A DNA stretch of 5,000 nt from an uncultured Lachnospiraceae bacterium (GTDB lineage Bacteria; Bacillota; Clostridia; Lachnospirales; Lachnospiraceae), in NCBI GenBank assembly GCA_947068385.1, contig CAMTBF010000299.1, forward strand, positions 1 to 5,000, in the 5' to 3' direction. The notes below the pieces were generated by a model. The model was not told where the DNA came from. It saw only the letters and a program-made list of their open reading frames with translations, and did not search any database. Each line of letters opens with the position of its first letter. Positions within the stretch are counted from its first letter, which is position 1. Below, in pieces: positions 1 to 5,000 of this stretch. The position numbers and the translations under genes were made by a program.

Positions 1-650
1 AGCTCCAGTCAGTGTTCATTCTGCCCATTGTGCTTATGCTGTATTTCTATAAGAAGAAATTTACTATCCTGCATTTACTGTGGATACCGGTCGCCATTCA
101 GGTGACATGCATACCGGCAATCATTGGAGGATGCAGCTTTGATATCGCTTATCGGACTTATTTCAGGCTGCTGGGAGAATATCCGTATATGTATTATTAT
201 TATCCAAATGTCTGGACATTTTTTCAGGAAGCGCCTTATTACCAGTTCGGAAAGGTGGCGATTGCCATTGCCTTTACTGCTCTTCTGCTGTTTGCGGTAT
301 TGTTCGTTTCATCGGCCAGGAGACATGGCATAAAAGAATGGCTGGAATATGTGGCGTGGACTACGATGACCTGTGCCATGCTGCTGCCCTGTATGCATGA
401 GAGGTATAATTATATAGCGGAGATCGTGCTGCCGGTGTGCGCTATTTCCAGTCGGAGGCTTCGGCTTCCGGCGGCGGCACTGGTGCTGCTGTCCATGCTG
501 TGCTATGGGCAGAGCTATCTGGGATGGGGCCCGGTGTCCCATTATGGGCTGGCTGTCGGCAACCTGTGCATCTATGCATATCTGACCTGGGGATGCTTTT
601 GCGGATTGTATGATGGCCGGACGTGCGGAAAAGGAGTGGAGCCATGCTGA
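1..650 (+). CDS. Gpi18-like GT-C membrane glycosyltransferase, C-terminal part (5' end outside window)
   Basis: The frame is open to the left edge (first full codon at base 3), so this is the last 215 residues of a longer protein; the GTG at 12 is an internal Val codon. The fragment is strongly hydrophobic, with about six or seven membrane segments (roughly residues 4-17, 22-42, 84-103, 115-132, 135-148, 155-172, 183-202, counting Leu at base 3 as 1). Three landmarks match polyprenyl-sugar-dependent GT-C enzymes of the Gpi18-like mannosyltransferase group (COG5542) as I know them. These are LQSVFILP at the left edge (the preceding codon ends in AG, compatible with the usual Lys of K-x-Q), a YPY...PNVW stretch at 60-71, and LPCMHERYNY at 128-137. 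The inferred role is transfer of a sugar from a lipid carrier on the outer face of the membrane; the acceptor is unknown. It ends in ATGCTGA, overlapping the next gene by 7 nt, so the two are probably co-translated. The family call is fairly safe; sugar and substrate are not determinable. Confidence 0.75.
   Translation, partial: LQSVFILPIVLMLYFYKKKFTILHLLWIPVAIQVTCIPAIIGGCSFDIAYRTYFRLLGEYPYMYYYYPNVWTFFQEAPYYQFGKVAIAIAFTALLLFAVLFVSSARRHGIKEWLEYVAWTTMTCAMLLPCMHERYNYIAEIVLPVCAISSRRLRLPAAALVLLSMLCYGQSYLGWGPVSHYGLAVGNLCIYAYLTWGCFCGLYDGRTCGKGVEPC
631..636 (+). promoter_or_regulatory. Ribosome binding site that fixes the start of the second GT-C-like gene
   Basis: AAGGAG lies 7 nt before the ATG at 644. 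The frame is also open from a GTG at 623, but that codon has no comparable purine-rich site at the right distance. The site therefore supports the ATG at 644 and a 7-nt overlap with the upstream gene. Confidence 0.75.
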
Positions 651-1513
651 ACATAGAGAGGAAACTGCTTTTGTGGGTGGAAAAGAACATGCTCCTGCTG
701 CTCGTAGGGCTGGCCGCGGCCATGGGGCTTTATCTGAGGAAGACGGCTGTCTGGTGGGGCAGCCCGGACGTGGGATATTATTTTGACAGCCACGGAAATA
801 ATGTTCAATCCGCATTCTATTATCTGCTGGTGCGGATGACCCAGTATGTGCCTGCGCTGCCGTTGCACAGCGTGAAATGGCTGGCAGGGCTGGCGGATTA
901 CGGGGTGGCGGCGCTGTGCCTCGTGGCAGTAGGCGGGCACAGAGGGCGGCTGGGAATCAAGAGCGCGTTCTATTTTGTGATATGCTTATTGTCTCCGGTG
1001 GCGTACCTCAGGGGAATCTGCTGGGCCCAGGTGGACTCTCTGGCCTTTGCTTTTCTGCTGGGGGCCCTTGTCCTGTGGGAGAGGGGCAGGAAAGCCGCTG
1101 CCACAGCGCTGGGGATGCCTGGCGTCGCTCTTTATCCCTGCTTTCTGCTGCTGGTCTTTGGCTGGCTGATTCTGCGGAGGGAGGAGAGAGGGGAAGGAGA
1201 TTGGCTGTACTTTGGCATCCTGGCGGCAGGGAGCTGCCTGCTTGGGGGGATTTCCTCCCTGCTGCTTGGACAGGGGCTGGCGGAAGGCCTTTGGTCCTAT
1301 GTCCGCTGGATTTCCTATGACCCCTGCCTGGGCACAGTCTACAAGGAGCCGTTATCCTGGGTGAAGCAGATGGGGAATCTTTTTGGCTATGGCGCAGCTA
1401 TGGCGGCTGGGATAGCTGCATACAGGCACTGGATTTCATATGGGGCAGCGATTTTGGTTCATCTGGCCGTGCTGCTGGTCTATGGAAGCCTGCTGTTTCC
1501 CGTGACGCTGTGA
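644..1513 (+). CDS. Short, divergent GT-C-like membrane protein (relative of the upstream gene)
   Basis: This 289-residue polytopic membrane protein starts at ATG 644, 7 nt after AAGGAG. It appears to follow the Gpi18-like GT-C layout: a first membrane segment (about 16-31), an outer loop with Asp42 and Asp48, LPLHSVKWLAGLADYGVAAL (72-91) resembling the family's IK-x-x-x-x-x-x-D-x-x-x-A helix, and CWAQVDSLAFAFLLGALVL (126-144) matching the W-x-Q-V-D-S signature. The later segment around 220-260 can be laid against residues 52-92 of the upstream fragment. Two things are odd. Where the neighbour has (K)LQSVFILP this protein has GMPGVALYP (158-166), losing the Lys/Gln pair. It also stops at LLFPVTL, about where the neighbour continues into LLPCMHERY, so the terminal helices are absent; the bases after the stop do not resume the motif in any frame. 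It may be a diverged accessory partner of the upstream enzyme or a decaying paralogue. Family membership is likely; activity is doubtful. Confidence 0.65.
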   Translation: MLNIERKLLLWVEKNMLLLLVGLAAAMGLYLRKTAVWWGSPDVGYYFDSHGNNVQSAFYYLLVRMTQYVPALPLHSVKWLAGLADYGVAALCLVAVGGHRGRLGIKSAFYFVICLLSPVAYLRGICWAQVDSLAFAFLLGALVLWERGRKAAATALGMPGVALYPCFLLLVFGWLILRREERGEGDWLYFGILAAGSCLLGGISSLLLGQGLAEGLWSYVRWISYDPCLGTVYKEPLSWVKQMGNLFGYGAAMAAGIAAYRHWISYGAAILVHLAVLLVYGSLLFPVTL

Positions 1514-1613
1514 TTGGCGGATACGGCTGTCCAGCTGGGGCGGCATTTTAGGGCGGCGAGTATTCCGATGCTTTGGCAGGAGGTGGCTTGTCGTGGATGT
1601 TCTGTAGGGTGGC

Positions 1614-1623
1614 GGAGGAAGGG
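1614..1623 (+). promoter_or_regulatory. Ribosome binding site of the pseudouridine synthase
   Basis: GGAGGAAGGG is a near-ideal Shine-Dalgarno stretch; its GGAGG core (1614-1618) ends 6 nt before the ATG at 1625. It decides the start, because the frame is open upstream to a TTG at 1514 that directly follows the previous stop codon. Confidence 0.8.
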
Positions 1624-1624
1624 A

Positions 1625-2362
1625 ATGGACATACTGTATGAAGATAGAGAGGTGCTGGTGGCGAGAAAGCCGGCCGGATTGGCAACGCAGACGGCTCGGA
1701 TAGGCCAGCAGGATGCAGTCAGCCAGCTGAAGGGCTATCTGCGGCGAATGGCAGGAGGTTCCGACAGGGAGAGGGAGCCCTACTTGGGTATCGTCCATCG
1801 TCTGGATCAGCCGGTGGAAGGGCTGCTGGTATTCGCTAAAACCGGACAGGCCGCTGCCGCTTTGTCCAAACAGCTGCAGAAGCAGGGGGATGGCGGCTTC
1901 TGTAAGTATTATTACGCAGTGCTCTGTGGCATGCCCAGGCAGGAAGAGGGTATTCTGACGGATTATCTCTATAAGGAGTCGGTGGCGGTTGGGAAGAAGA
2001 AAGAATACAAAGCCGTAGTTGTAAGTCCGATGGAGAGGGAGCATTGTAAGGTCCAAAGGGCGGCGTTGCGGTACAGGATTCTGCAGCGTGAGGAGGCCCA
2101 GGGCGTTGCGCTGGCGGATATCTGCCTGGAAACAGGGCGACTTCACCAAATTCGGGCCCAAATGGCCCATGCAGGACTGCCTCTTTTGGGTGACCTGAAG
2201 TACGGGGACGAGACATCCCTGGCCATAGCACAATCGATGGGAATTCGGAATGTGGCACTTTGTGCGTATCGTCTGGAATTTACACACCCCGCTTCTGGAA
2301 AGAAGATGGCATTTAGGGCAGTGCCGTCCAACCCTGCTTTTTCCTTTTTTTCACAGTTATGA
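1625..2362 (+). CDS. RluA-family RNA pseudouridine synthase
   Basis: This 245-residue enzyme is predicted to isomerise uridine to pseudouridine in rRNA or tRNA, in the cytoplasm. It opens directly with MDILYEDREVLVARKPAGLAT, the typical first strand of the catalytic domain, so it has no N-terminal S4 RNA-binding domain. The catalytic motif is GIVHRLDQPVEGLLVFAKT (55-73) with the nucleophile Asp61. KYYYAVLCG (94-102) supplies the usual active-site Tyr region. ETGRLHQIRAQMAHAGLPLLGDLKYG (169-194) is the family's TGR-x-HQIR...PLLGD-x-x-YG signature, and LCAYRLEFTHPASGKKM (212-228) closes the domain. All core motifs are intact. The common H-R-L-D-x-x-T/V-S-G form is changed to D-Q-P-V-E-G, an apparently subgroup-specific variation. 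The start was chosen by its ribosome binding site and the family N-terminus. The 110 bp before it show no convincing promoter, so it may be read through from upstream. The exact target uridine cannot be told from sequence. Confidence 0.93.
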   Translation: MDILYEDREVLVARKPAGLATQTARIGQQDAVSQLKGYLRRMAGGSDREREPYLGIVHRLDQPVEGLLVFAKTGQAAAALSKQLQKQGDGGFCKYYYAVLCGMPRQEEGILTDYLYKESVAVGKKKEYKAVVVSPMEREHCKVQRAALRYRILQREEAQGVALADICLETGRLHQIRAQMAHAGLPLLGDLKYGDETSLAIAQSMGIRNVALCAYRLEFTHPASGKKMAFRAVPSNPAFSFFSQL

Positions 2363-2413
2363 GATGCTTCCCCCAAATACATACTAATATATGGATATGG
2401 CTCCCGGACAGGA

Positions 2414-2442
2414 TGGACTGTCGGATGGCGGTATCCTATACT
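2414..2442 (+). promoter_or_regulatory. Candidate sigma-A promoter for the AI-2E-family gene
   Basis: TGGACT (2414-2419) and TATACT (2437-2442) are separated by 17 nt and match the -35 and -10 consensus at four and five of six positions. Transcription would begin near 2449, giving a leader of about 18 nt ahead of the ATG at 2467 and excluding the in-frame ATG at 2446. Use of this promoter would leave most of the surrounding inverted repeat out of the transcript. Confidence 0.4.
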
Positions 2443-2452
2443 TGAATGATTT

Positions 2453-2458
2453 GGGGGA
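2453..2458 (+). promoter_or_regulatory. Ribosome binding site inside the right arm of the inverted repeat
   Basis: GGGGGA ends 8 nt before the ATG at 2467. It is a weaker Shine-Dalgarno match than the other sites in the window. The upstream in-frame ATG at 2446 has no purine-rich site in front of it, which favours the 2467 start. Confidence 0.5.
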
Positions 2459-2466
2459 TTCGCGGG

Positions 2467-3507
2467 ATGGACAAGATTAAAGAAAACAGATTCGCAGTAC
2501 TGCTCCTGCTCACGGGAGCAGTTTATTTTTTCCTGAAGGTCATCACGCCGCTGACCGCGCCGGTGCTGACGGCCATGCTGTTCGTGACCATCTTCGGCCC
2601 GCTGCTCCAGAAGATGCAGAAGAAGCTGAGGATCCACAGGCAGATAGGGACATTGCTCCTGCTGCTCCTGGCCTGCGGGATCCTGGGCATATTGCTGTGG
2701 ATCCTGCTCTCCTGGATTATCGGGAGCCTCCCCGGCCTGGTGAACGGCCTGGATTCCCTGGAGGCGGAGCTGTCCGGCTTTGTCCATGACACCTGCGATG
2801 TGGTGGGGAAAGCATTGGGGATAGACAATCTGTACCTGGAGCAGCTCCTTCTGGCCAGGATCCAGGACGCGATCGACTACTTCCAGCTCCAGTTCCTGCC
2901 GGGGATGCTGTCCCAGTCCCTGACCTATGTGAAGATGTTCGCCTCCGTGGGGGGCTTCCTGGTGACGTTCCTGATAGCGGCGGTGCTGCTGGCCAAGGAC
3001 TATGACGACATCATGAACCGGCTGCTGGAACGGGAGGAATGCTATGTGTTCCTGGAGATCGTCTGCGGCATCATACGGTACATCGCCACCTTCGTGAAGG
3101 CCCAGCTCATCATCATGAGCATCATCGGCGCGGTGGCCGCGGCGGCGCTGGGCATCGGCGGGATACGAAACGGCATCCTCTGGGGGCTGCTGGCGGGATT
3201 TCTGGACGCGCTGCCCTTCATCGGCACGGGGGTGGTGCTGGTGCCCCTTTCCATACAGCAGTTCATCGGCGGGAGCTATGTCAGGGGGGCGGTGTGCCTG
3301 CTGGTGTACGTGGCGTGCATCTTCATCCGGGAGCTGCTGGAGCCCAGGCTGATCGGGAAGAGGATCGGGGTGTCCCCCATCGCTATCCTGCTGTCCATCT
3401 ATGCGGGGATCAAGCTGTTCGGCATGTGGGGCATCATCGGCGGGCCTTTGGGCTTCATCATCATCTATCAGGCCTTCATGAGCCTGGAGCGGCGCAGAGA
3501 TTTTTGA
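2467..3507 (+). CDS. AI-2E/PerM-family membrane permease
   Basis: This 346-residue integral membrane protein (slightly below the family's usual length) belongs to the AI-2E transporter family (PF01594; TqsA, PerM/YtvI and relatives). Two hydrophobic segments lie near the N-terminus (about 10-44), a long hydrophobic stretch at 60-85, an amphipathic soluble region (about 86-155), then the helical C-terminal half (about 158-336). Diagnostic stretches are FLDALPFIGTGVVLVP (245-260), matching the family's D-x-x-P-x-I-G-x-x-x-x-x-x-P loop, and LLEPRLIGKRIGVSPIAILL (290-309) with GMWGIIGGPLGFIII (319-333). Members have been linked to autoinducer-2 export or to sodium/proton exchange, and many are of unknown substrate, so the name should not be read as proof of quorum signalling. 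The start at 2467 is preferred over 2446 because only it has a ribosome binding site. The gene stands between two gaps and is probably its own transcription unit; the inverted repeat before it suggests regulation. Confidence 0.9.
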   Translation: MDKIKENRFAVLLLLTGAVYFFLKVITPLTAPVLTAMLFVTIFGPLLQKMQKKLRIHRQIGTLLLLLLACGILGILLWILLSWIIGSLPGLVNGLDSLEAELSGFVHDTCDVVGKALGIDNLYLEQLLLARIQDAIDYFQLQFLPGMLSQSLTYVKMFASVGGFLVTFLIAAVLLAKDYDDIMNRLLEREECYVFLEIVCGIIRYIATFVKAQLIIMSIIGAVAAAALGIGGIRNGILWGLLAGFLDALPFIGTGVVLVPLSIQQFIGGSYVRGAVCLLVYVACIFIRELLEPRLIGKRIGVSPIAILLSIYAGIKLFGMWGIIGGPLGFIIIYQAFMSLERRRDF

Positions 3508-3514
3508 CTTTTTT

Positions 3515-3543
3515 TAAAACCTTTTCCGGGCGGGAGAGGTTAT
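3515..3543 (+). promoter_or_regulatory. Candidate ECF-type (possibly autoregulated) promoter
   Basis: TAAAAC (3515-3520), with the AAC core typical of ECF -35 elements, follows a T-run at 3509-3515. After a 17-nt spacer comes GGTTAT (3538-3543), a loose match to ECF -10 elements. A start near 3550 would give a leader of about 25 nt before the GTG at 3575. A sigma-A reading is poor: the TTGACT at 3504-3509 lies too far from the TATATA at 3541-3546 (31 nt). Autoregulation by the downstream sigma factor is inference. Confidence 0.3.
3518..3541 (+). repeat. Small inverted repeat (hairpin) in the gap before the sigma-factor gene
   Basis: AACCTTTTCC (3518-3527) pairs with GGGAGAGGTT (3532-3541) over ten pairs, two of them G-U, around a GGGC loop. 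No T-run follows, so it lacks the hallmark of a terminator on the + strand. It overlaps the promoter candidate, and because of the G-U pairs it is an imperfect palindrome as DNA. Confidence 0.4.
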
Positions 3544-3562
3544 ATAAGGTGAAAAGGGGTAC

Positions 3563-3569
3563 AAAGGAG
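3563..3569 (+). promoter_or_regulatory. Ribosome binding site supporting a GTG start
   Basis: AAAGGAG ends 5 nt before GTG 3575. No ATG in the same frame lies near it, so the strong site is what identifies GTG as the start codon of the sigma factor. Confidence 0.75.
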
Positions 3570-3574
3570 CCATC

Positions 3575-4144
3575 GTGGACGAGCGTCAGTGGATTCATGC
3601 CATTCAGAAGGGGGATAAGAGATTCCTTGAGGATATCGCGGAGAAGTATTACGATGATATCTTCCGTTTCTGCGCCTTTCAGACGGGCAGCGGGGAGGCG
3701 GCCTGGGATTTGGCCCAGGAGACCTTCCTGCGGTTCATCCGGTATGTGGAGGGCTATCATGACCGGAACCTGAAGGGGTATCTGCTGACCATTGCCATGA
3801 ACGTGTGCAGGGACTATCTGCGGAAAAGGGGCCTGGAAGACAGGAGGCCCCTGGAGCAGGCGGACTGGGAGGCCGTGGCGGAAGGCGGAGGGCCTGAACC
3901 GCCGGCGCAGTCCGACCCGGAACGGCGGGCGGTGGAGGCGGACGTCCGCCACAGGCTGATGGAGGCTTTGGCGAAGCTGCCCCAGATGCAGAGGGAGGCC
4001 ATCCTGCTGCGCTATCTCTATGATATGAAGTACCGGGAGATCGGGCGGCTGACGGACGCCTCGGTGTCCACCGTGAAGTCCCGGGTCAGGCAGGGGACGG
4101 ACAGGCTCCAGGGGCTGCTGCGCAGGGAGGATTTTCTGGATTGA
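3575..4144 (+). CDS. ECF-type RNA polymerase sigma factor
   Basis: This 189-residue protein has the two-domain layout of extracytoplasmic-function sigma-70 factors, which direct RNA polymerase to a small set of stress or envelope promoters. Region 2 spans about 17-86: FLEDIAEKYYDDIFRFCAF, then DLAQETFLRFIRY (45-57, the core-binding D-L-x-Q-E-x-F motif), and GYLLTIAMNVCRDYLRKR (68-85), which covers the -10 recognition helix. A Pro/Gly/acidic linker (about 87-122) follows. Region 4 (about 126-182) contains LMEALAKLPQMQREAILLRYLYDMKYREIGRLT and the recognition helix VSTVKSRVRQGTDRL (164-178), which would read the -35 element. Start codon is GTG with AAAGGAG 5 nt upstream. It lies 48 bp before a membrane-protein gene and appears co-transcribed with it and an ABC ATPase. 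No helix-turn-helix or sensor domain is fused to it. The ECF call is firm; subgroup and regulon are not determinable here. Confidence 0.93.
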   Translation: MDERQWIHAIQKGDKRFLEDIAEKYYDDIFRFCAFQTGSGEAAWDLAQETFLRFIRYVEGYHDRNLKGYLLTIAMNVCRDYLRKRGLEDRRPLEQADWEAVAEGGGPEPPAQSDPERRAVEADVRHRLMEALAKLPQMQREAILLRYLYDMKYREIGRLTDASVSTVKSRVRQGTDRLQGLLRREDFLD

Positions 4145-4192
4145 AGGGACGCGGAGAGGGGAAGCGGACCCGGCGGATAAAAGGAGAGGGCT

Positions 4193-4993
4193 ATGGGCGA
4201 TGAGAGGAAGAAAGGCAGGAAGCGGGAGGACGAGGTGCGGGATCATTTGAAGGAGGCATCCCTGTCCCTTGCCCCCCGGGAGGAGCAGCGGGCACAGGCC
4301 ATGGCGGAGATACGTAAAGCCGTCCGGGAGAAGACCATGCGCCGACAACCATCCCCCCGGGAGCTGCTCCTGGTGGAGCTGCGGTACATCTCCCCGGGCT
4401 TCTGGATCCTGCAGGGGAGCCTTGTGGCGCTCCTGGCGGCGCTCCTGGAGAAGACGTCGCTGGACGGGGGGGCGCTTCCCGACTATCTGCGCGGGATATC
4501 CGTGCTGGCGGCCTGGATGGGGGTGCTGGGCTGCAGCAGCCTGGGGCGGCATTTCTCCAGGGGAATGGCGGAGCTGGAGCAGAGCTGCTACTTCAACCTT
4601 CCCCAGCTCTGGACGATTCGCATGGCGCTGTCCGGGGCCGTGGACATACTGGCGCTGGTGCTGGGCAGCGGCCGGATTGCCCAGAGGACGGGCCTGCCCC
4701 TTGCCCAGGTATGCGTGTACGTGCTGGTGCCCTTCGTGCTGTCCAATGTGGCCATGCTGCTGTTCCTTACGGTCCTGCGGGGCGGGCGGGGGCGCTACGG
4801 GCTCCTGGTGGCGGCCCTGGCGGCGGGCGCTCTGGCGGCTGTCCCGGGCCTGACGCCCGGCGGGGAGGCCTACGAGGCGGCAAGGCTCTGGGCATGGACG
4901 GCGGCCCTGCTTGCGGGGATCGGGCTATATCTGTGGCAGCTTAAGGTGATGTACGGGAAAATCAGAAGAGGTGAGACGATATGCTGGAACTGA
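4193..4993 (+). CDS. Six-helix membrane protein encoded between ECF sigma factor and ABC ATPase (possible anti-sigma or transporter partner)
   Basis: I do not recognise a named family. The 266-residue product starts at ATG 4193 with AAGGAG (4181-4186) 6 nt upstream. Residues 1-65 are highly charged and hydrophilic (many Lys, Arg, Glu), likely a cytoplasmic helical tail. About six membrane segments follow (roughly 68-86, 99-117, 143-157, 168-194, 201-219, 231-250). Between segments two and three lies an acidic/aromatic stretch, MAELEQSCYFNLPQLWTIRM (125-144), of a kind I associate with membrane proteins encoded next to sigma factor and ABC genes in Clostridia. There is no H-x-x-x-C-x-x-C zinc motif, so it is not a classical ZAS anti-sigma factor. 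Its position directly after the sigma gene suggests the tail may hold the sigma factor at the membrane; alternatively the protein is a membrane subunit of the ABC transporter whose gene overlaps its 3' end. Base composition is very GC-rich, with long antisense open frames as a by-product. Confidence 0.8.
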   Translation: MGDERKKGRKREDEVRDHLKEASLSLAPREEQRAQAMAEIRKAVREKTMRRQPSPRELLLVELRYISPGFWILQGSLVALLAALLEKTSLDGGALPDYLRGISVLAAWMGVLGCSSLGRHFSRGMAELEQSCYFNLPQLWTIRMALSGAVDILALVLGSGRIAQRTGLPLAQVCVYVLVPFVLSNVAMLLFLTVLRGGRGRYGLLVAALAAGALAAVPGLTPGGEAYEAARLWAWTAALLAGIGLYLWQLKVMYGKIRRGETICWN

Positions 4994-5000
4994 CCCTGGA
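4981..5000 (+). CDS. Start of probable ABC transporter ATP-binding protein (3' end outside window)
   Basis: ATG 4981 begins a frame reading MLELTL, the usual opening of ABC ATPases, where the first beta strand precedes the N-K-x-Y/F and Walker A region. AGAGGTGA (4967-4974) lies 6 nt before it. The ATG overlaps the end of the previous gene by 13 nt (that gene's TGA is at 4991-4993), indicating translational coupling. Only six complete codons are visible, so no Walker or signature motif can be checked; the call rests on the opening residues, the ribosome binding site and the context. Confidence 0.55.

Larger units (their letters stand above)
2369..2458 (+). repeat. Nested inverted repeat / possible structured leader before the AI-2E-family gene
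   Basis: The outer arms TCCCCCAAAT (2369-2378) and ATTTGGGGGA (2449-2458) are perfect 10-nt reverse complements. Inside them 2390-2398 pairs with 2431-2440 (nine pairs, one bulged T at 2437, one G-U), 2400-2402 with 2427-2429 (three pairs including one G-U), and 2404-2411 with 2418-2424 (seven pairs, one bulged G at 2406, six-base loop 2412-2417). As RNA this folds into one long rod of about 29 pairs. The right outer arm contains GGGGGA, the only ribosome binding site candidate for the gene starting at 2467, so the folded form would hide it. No T-run follows, so it is not an intrinsic terminator. It could be a cis-acting RNA, a DNA operator pair, or a small palindromic repeat element. Confidence 0.55.

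Noticed and set aside
1511..1627. In-frame TGA linking the second GT-C-like gene to the pseudouridine synthase frame (possible readthrough fusion)
   Set aside because: The two frames happen to be in phase, but the pseudouridine synthase has its own strong ribosome binding site and a family-typical N-terminus at 1625. The 37 codons between resemble no known domain.
1436..2287. Minus-strand open frame (283 codons) antisense to the pseudouridine synthase
   Set aside because: The + strand frame carries all pseudouridine synthase motifs; the antisense product has low-complexity composition and no domain I recognise.
2317..2352. T-rich tract at the end of the pseudouridine synthase gene as an intrinsic terminator
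   Set aside because: The T-runs lie inside the coding sequence, and the preceding bases form only a four-pair stem (GCAG/CTGC), too weak for a convincing terminator.
3508..3541. Hairpin after the AI-2E-family gene as its transcription terminator
   Set aside because: The T-run precedes the hairpin and the following bases are TATAAGG. On the minus strand the hairpin is followed by an A-run, so neither orientation has stem-then-T-tract order.
3039..3773. Second + strand open frame (244 codons) overlapping the permease and the sigma factor
   Set aside because: It is an out-of-frame reading of the permease gene with His/Arg/Gly-rich low-complexity translation; the permease frame carries the conserved family motifs.
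3476..4552. Long minus-strand open frame (358 codons) antisense to the sigma factor and membrane-protein genes
   Set aside because: It lies opposite two well-supported + strand genes in GC-rich DNA, where stop codons are rare on the complementary strand. The translation is rich in Pro, His, Gln, Arg and Leu with no recognisable domain.

Overview
The window reads like a chromosomal segment from a Gram-positive, anaerobic Firmicute, most likely a Clostridia/Lachnospiraceae-type gut bacterium. The basis is strong AGGAGG-like ribosome binding sites before every gene, the gene families present (Gpi18-like GT-C membrane proteins, an S4-less RluA-type pseudouridine synthase, an AI-2E-type permease, and an ECF sigma factor with a membrane protein and an ABC transporter) and moderate to high GC. 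The taxonomic call is inference from style and families, not from a marker gene. All six supported genes, and the start of a seventh, are on the + strand.

Left part (1-2362): the 3' end of a polytopic GT-C glycosyltransferase-like gene (1-650) overlaps by 7 nt a second, shorter and partly degenerate relative (644-1513). After a 110-bp gap comes a complete RluA-family pseudouridine synthase (1625-2362). The first two genes are translationally coupled and probably act at the membrane in cell-envelope glycan assembly. The pseudouridine synthase is an RNA-modification housekeeping gene with no obvious link to them.

Middle (2363-3507): a 104-bp gap holds an unusual nested inverted repeat spanning 2369-2458. 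Its outer 10-bp arms are perfect and the right arm contains the ribosome binding site of the next gene. A sigma-A-like promoter candidate lies inside the same structure. It is followed by an AI-2E/PerM-family permease (2467-3507). From about here rightward third codon positions become clearly richer in G and C.

Right part (3508-5000): a short AT-rich gap with an ECF-like promoter candidate and a small hairpin precedes an ECF sigma factor with a GTG start (3575-4144). Next is a six-helix membrane protein of unassigned function with a charged cytoplasmic-looking N-terminus (4193-4993). The first codons of a probable ABC transporter ATPase overlap its end (4981 onward). This looks like a self-contained sigma / membrane partner / ABC-transporter operon, plausibly an envelope-stress or antimicrobial-response module. 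The membrane protein is the natural candidate for an anti-sigma factor or an ABC subunit, but nothing in the sequence proves either role.
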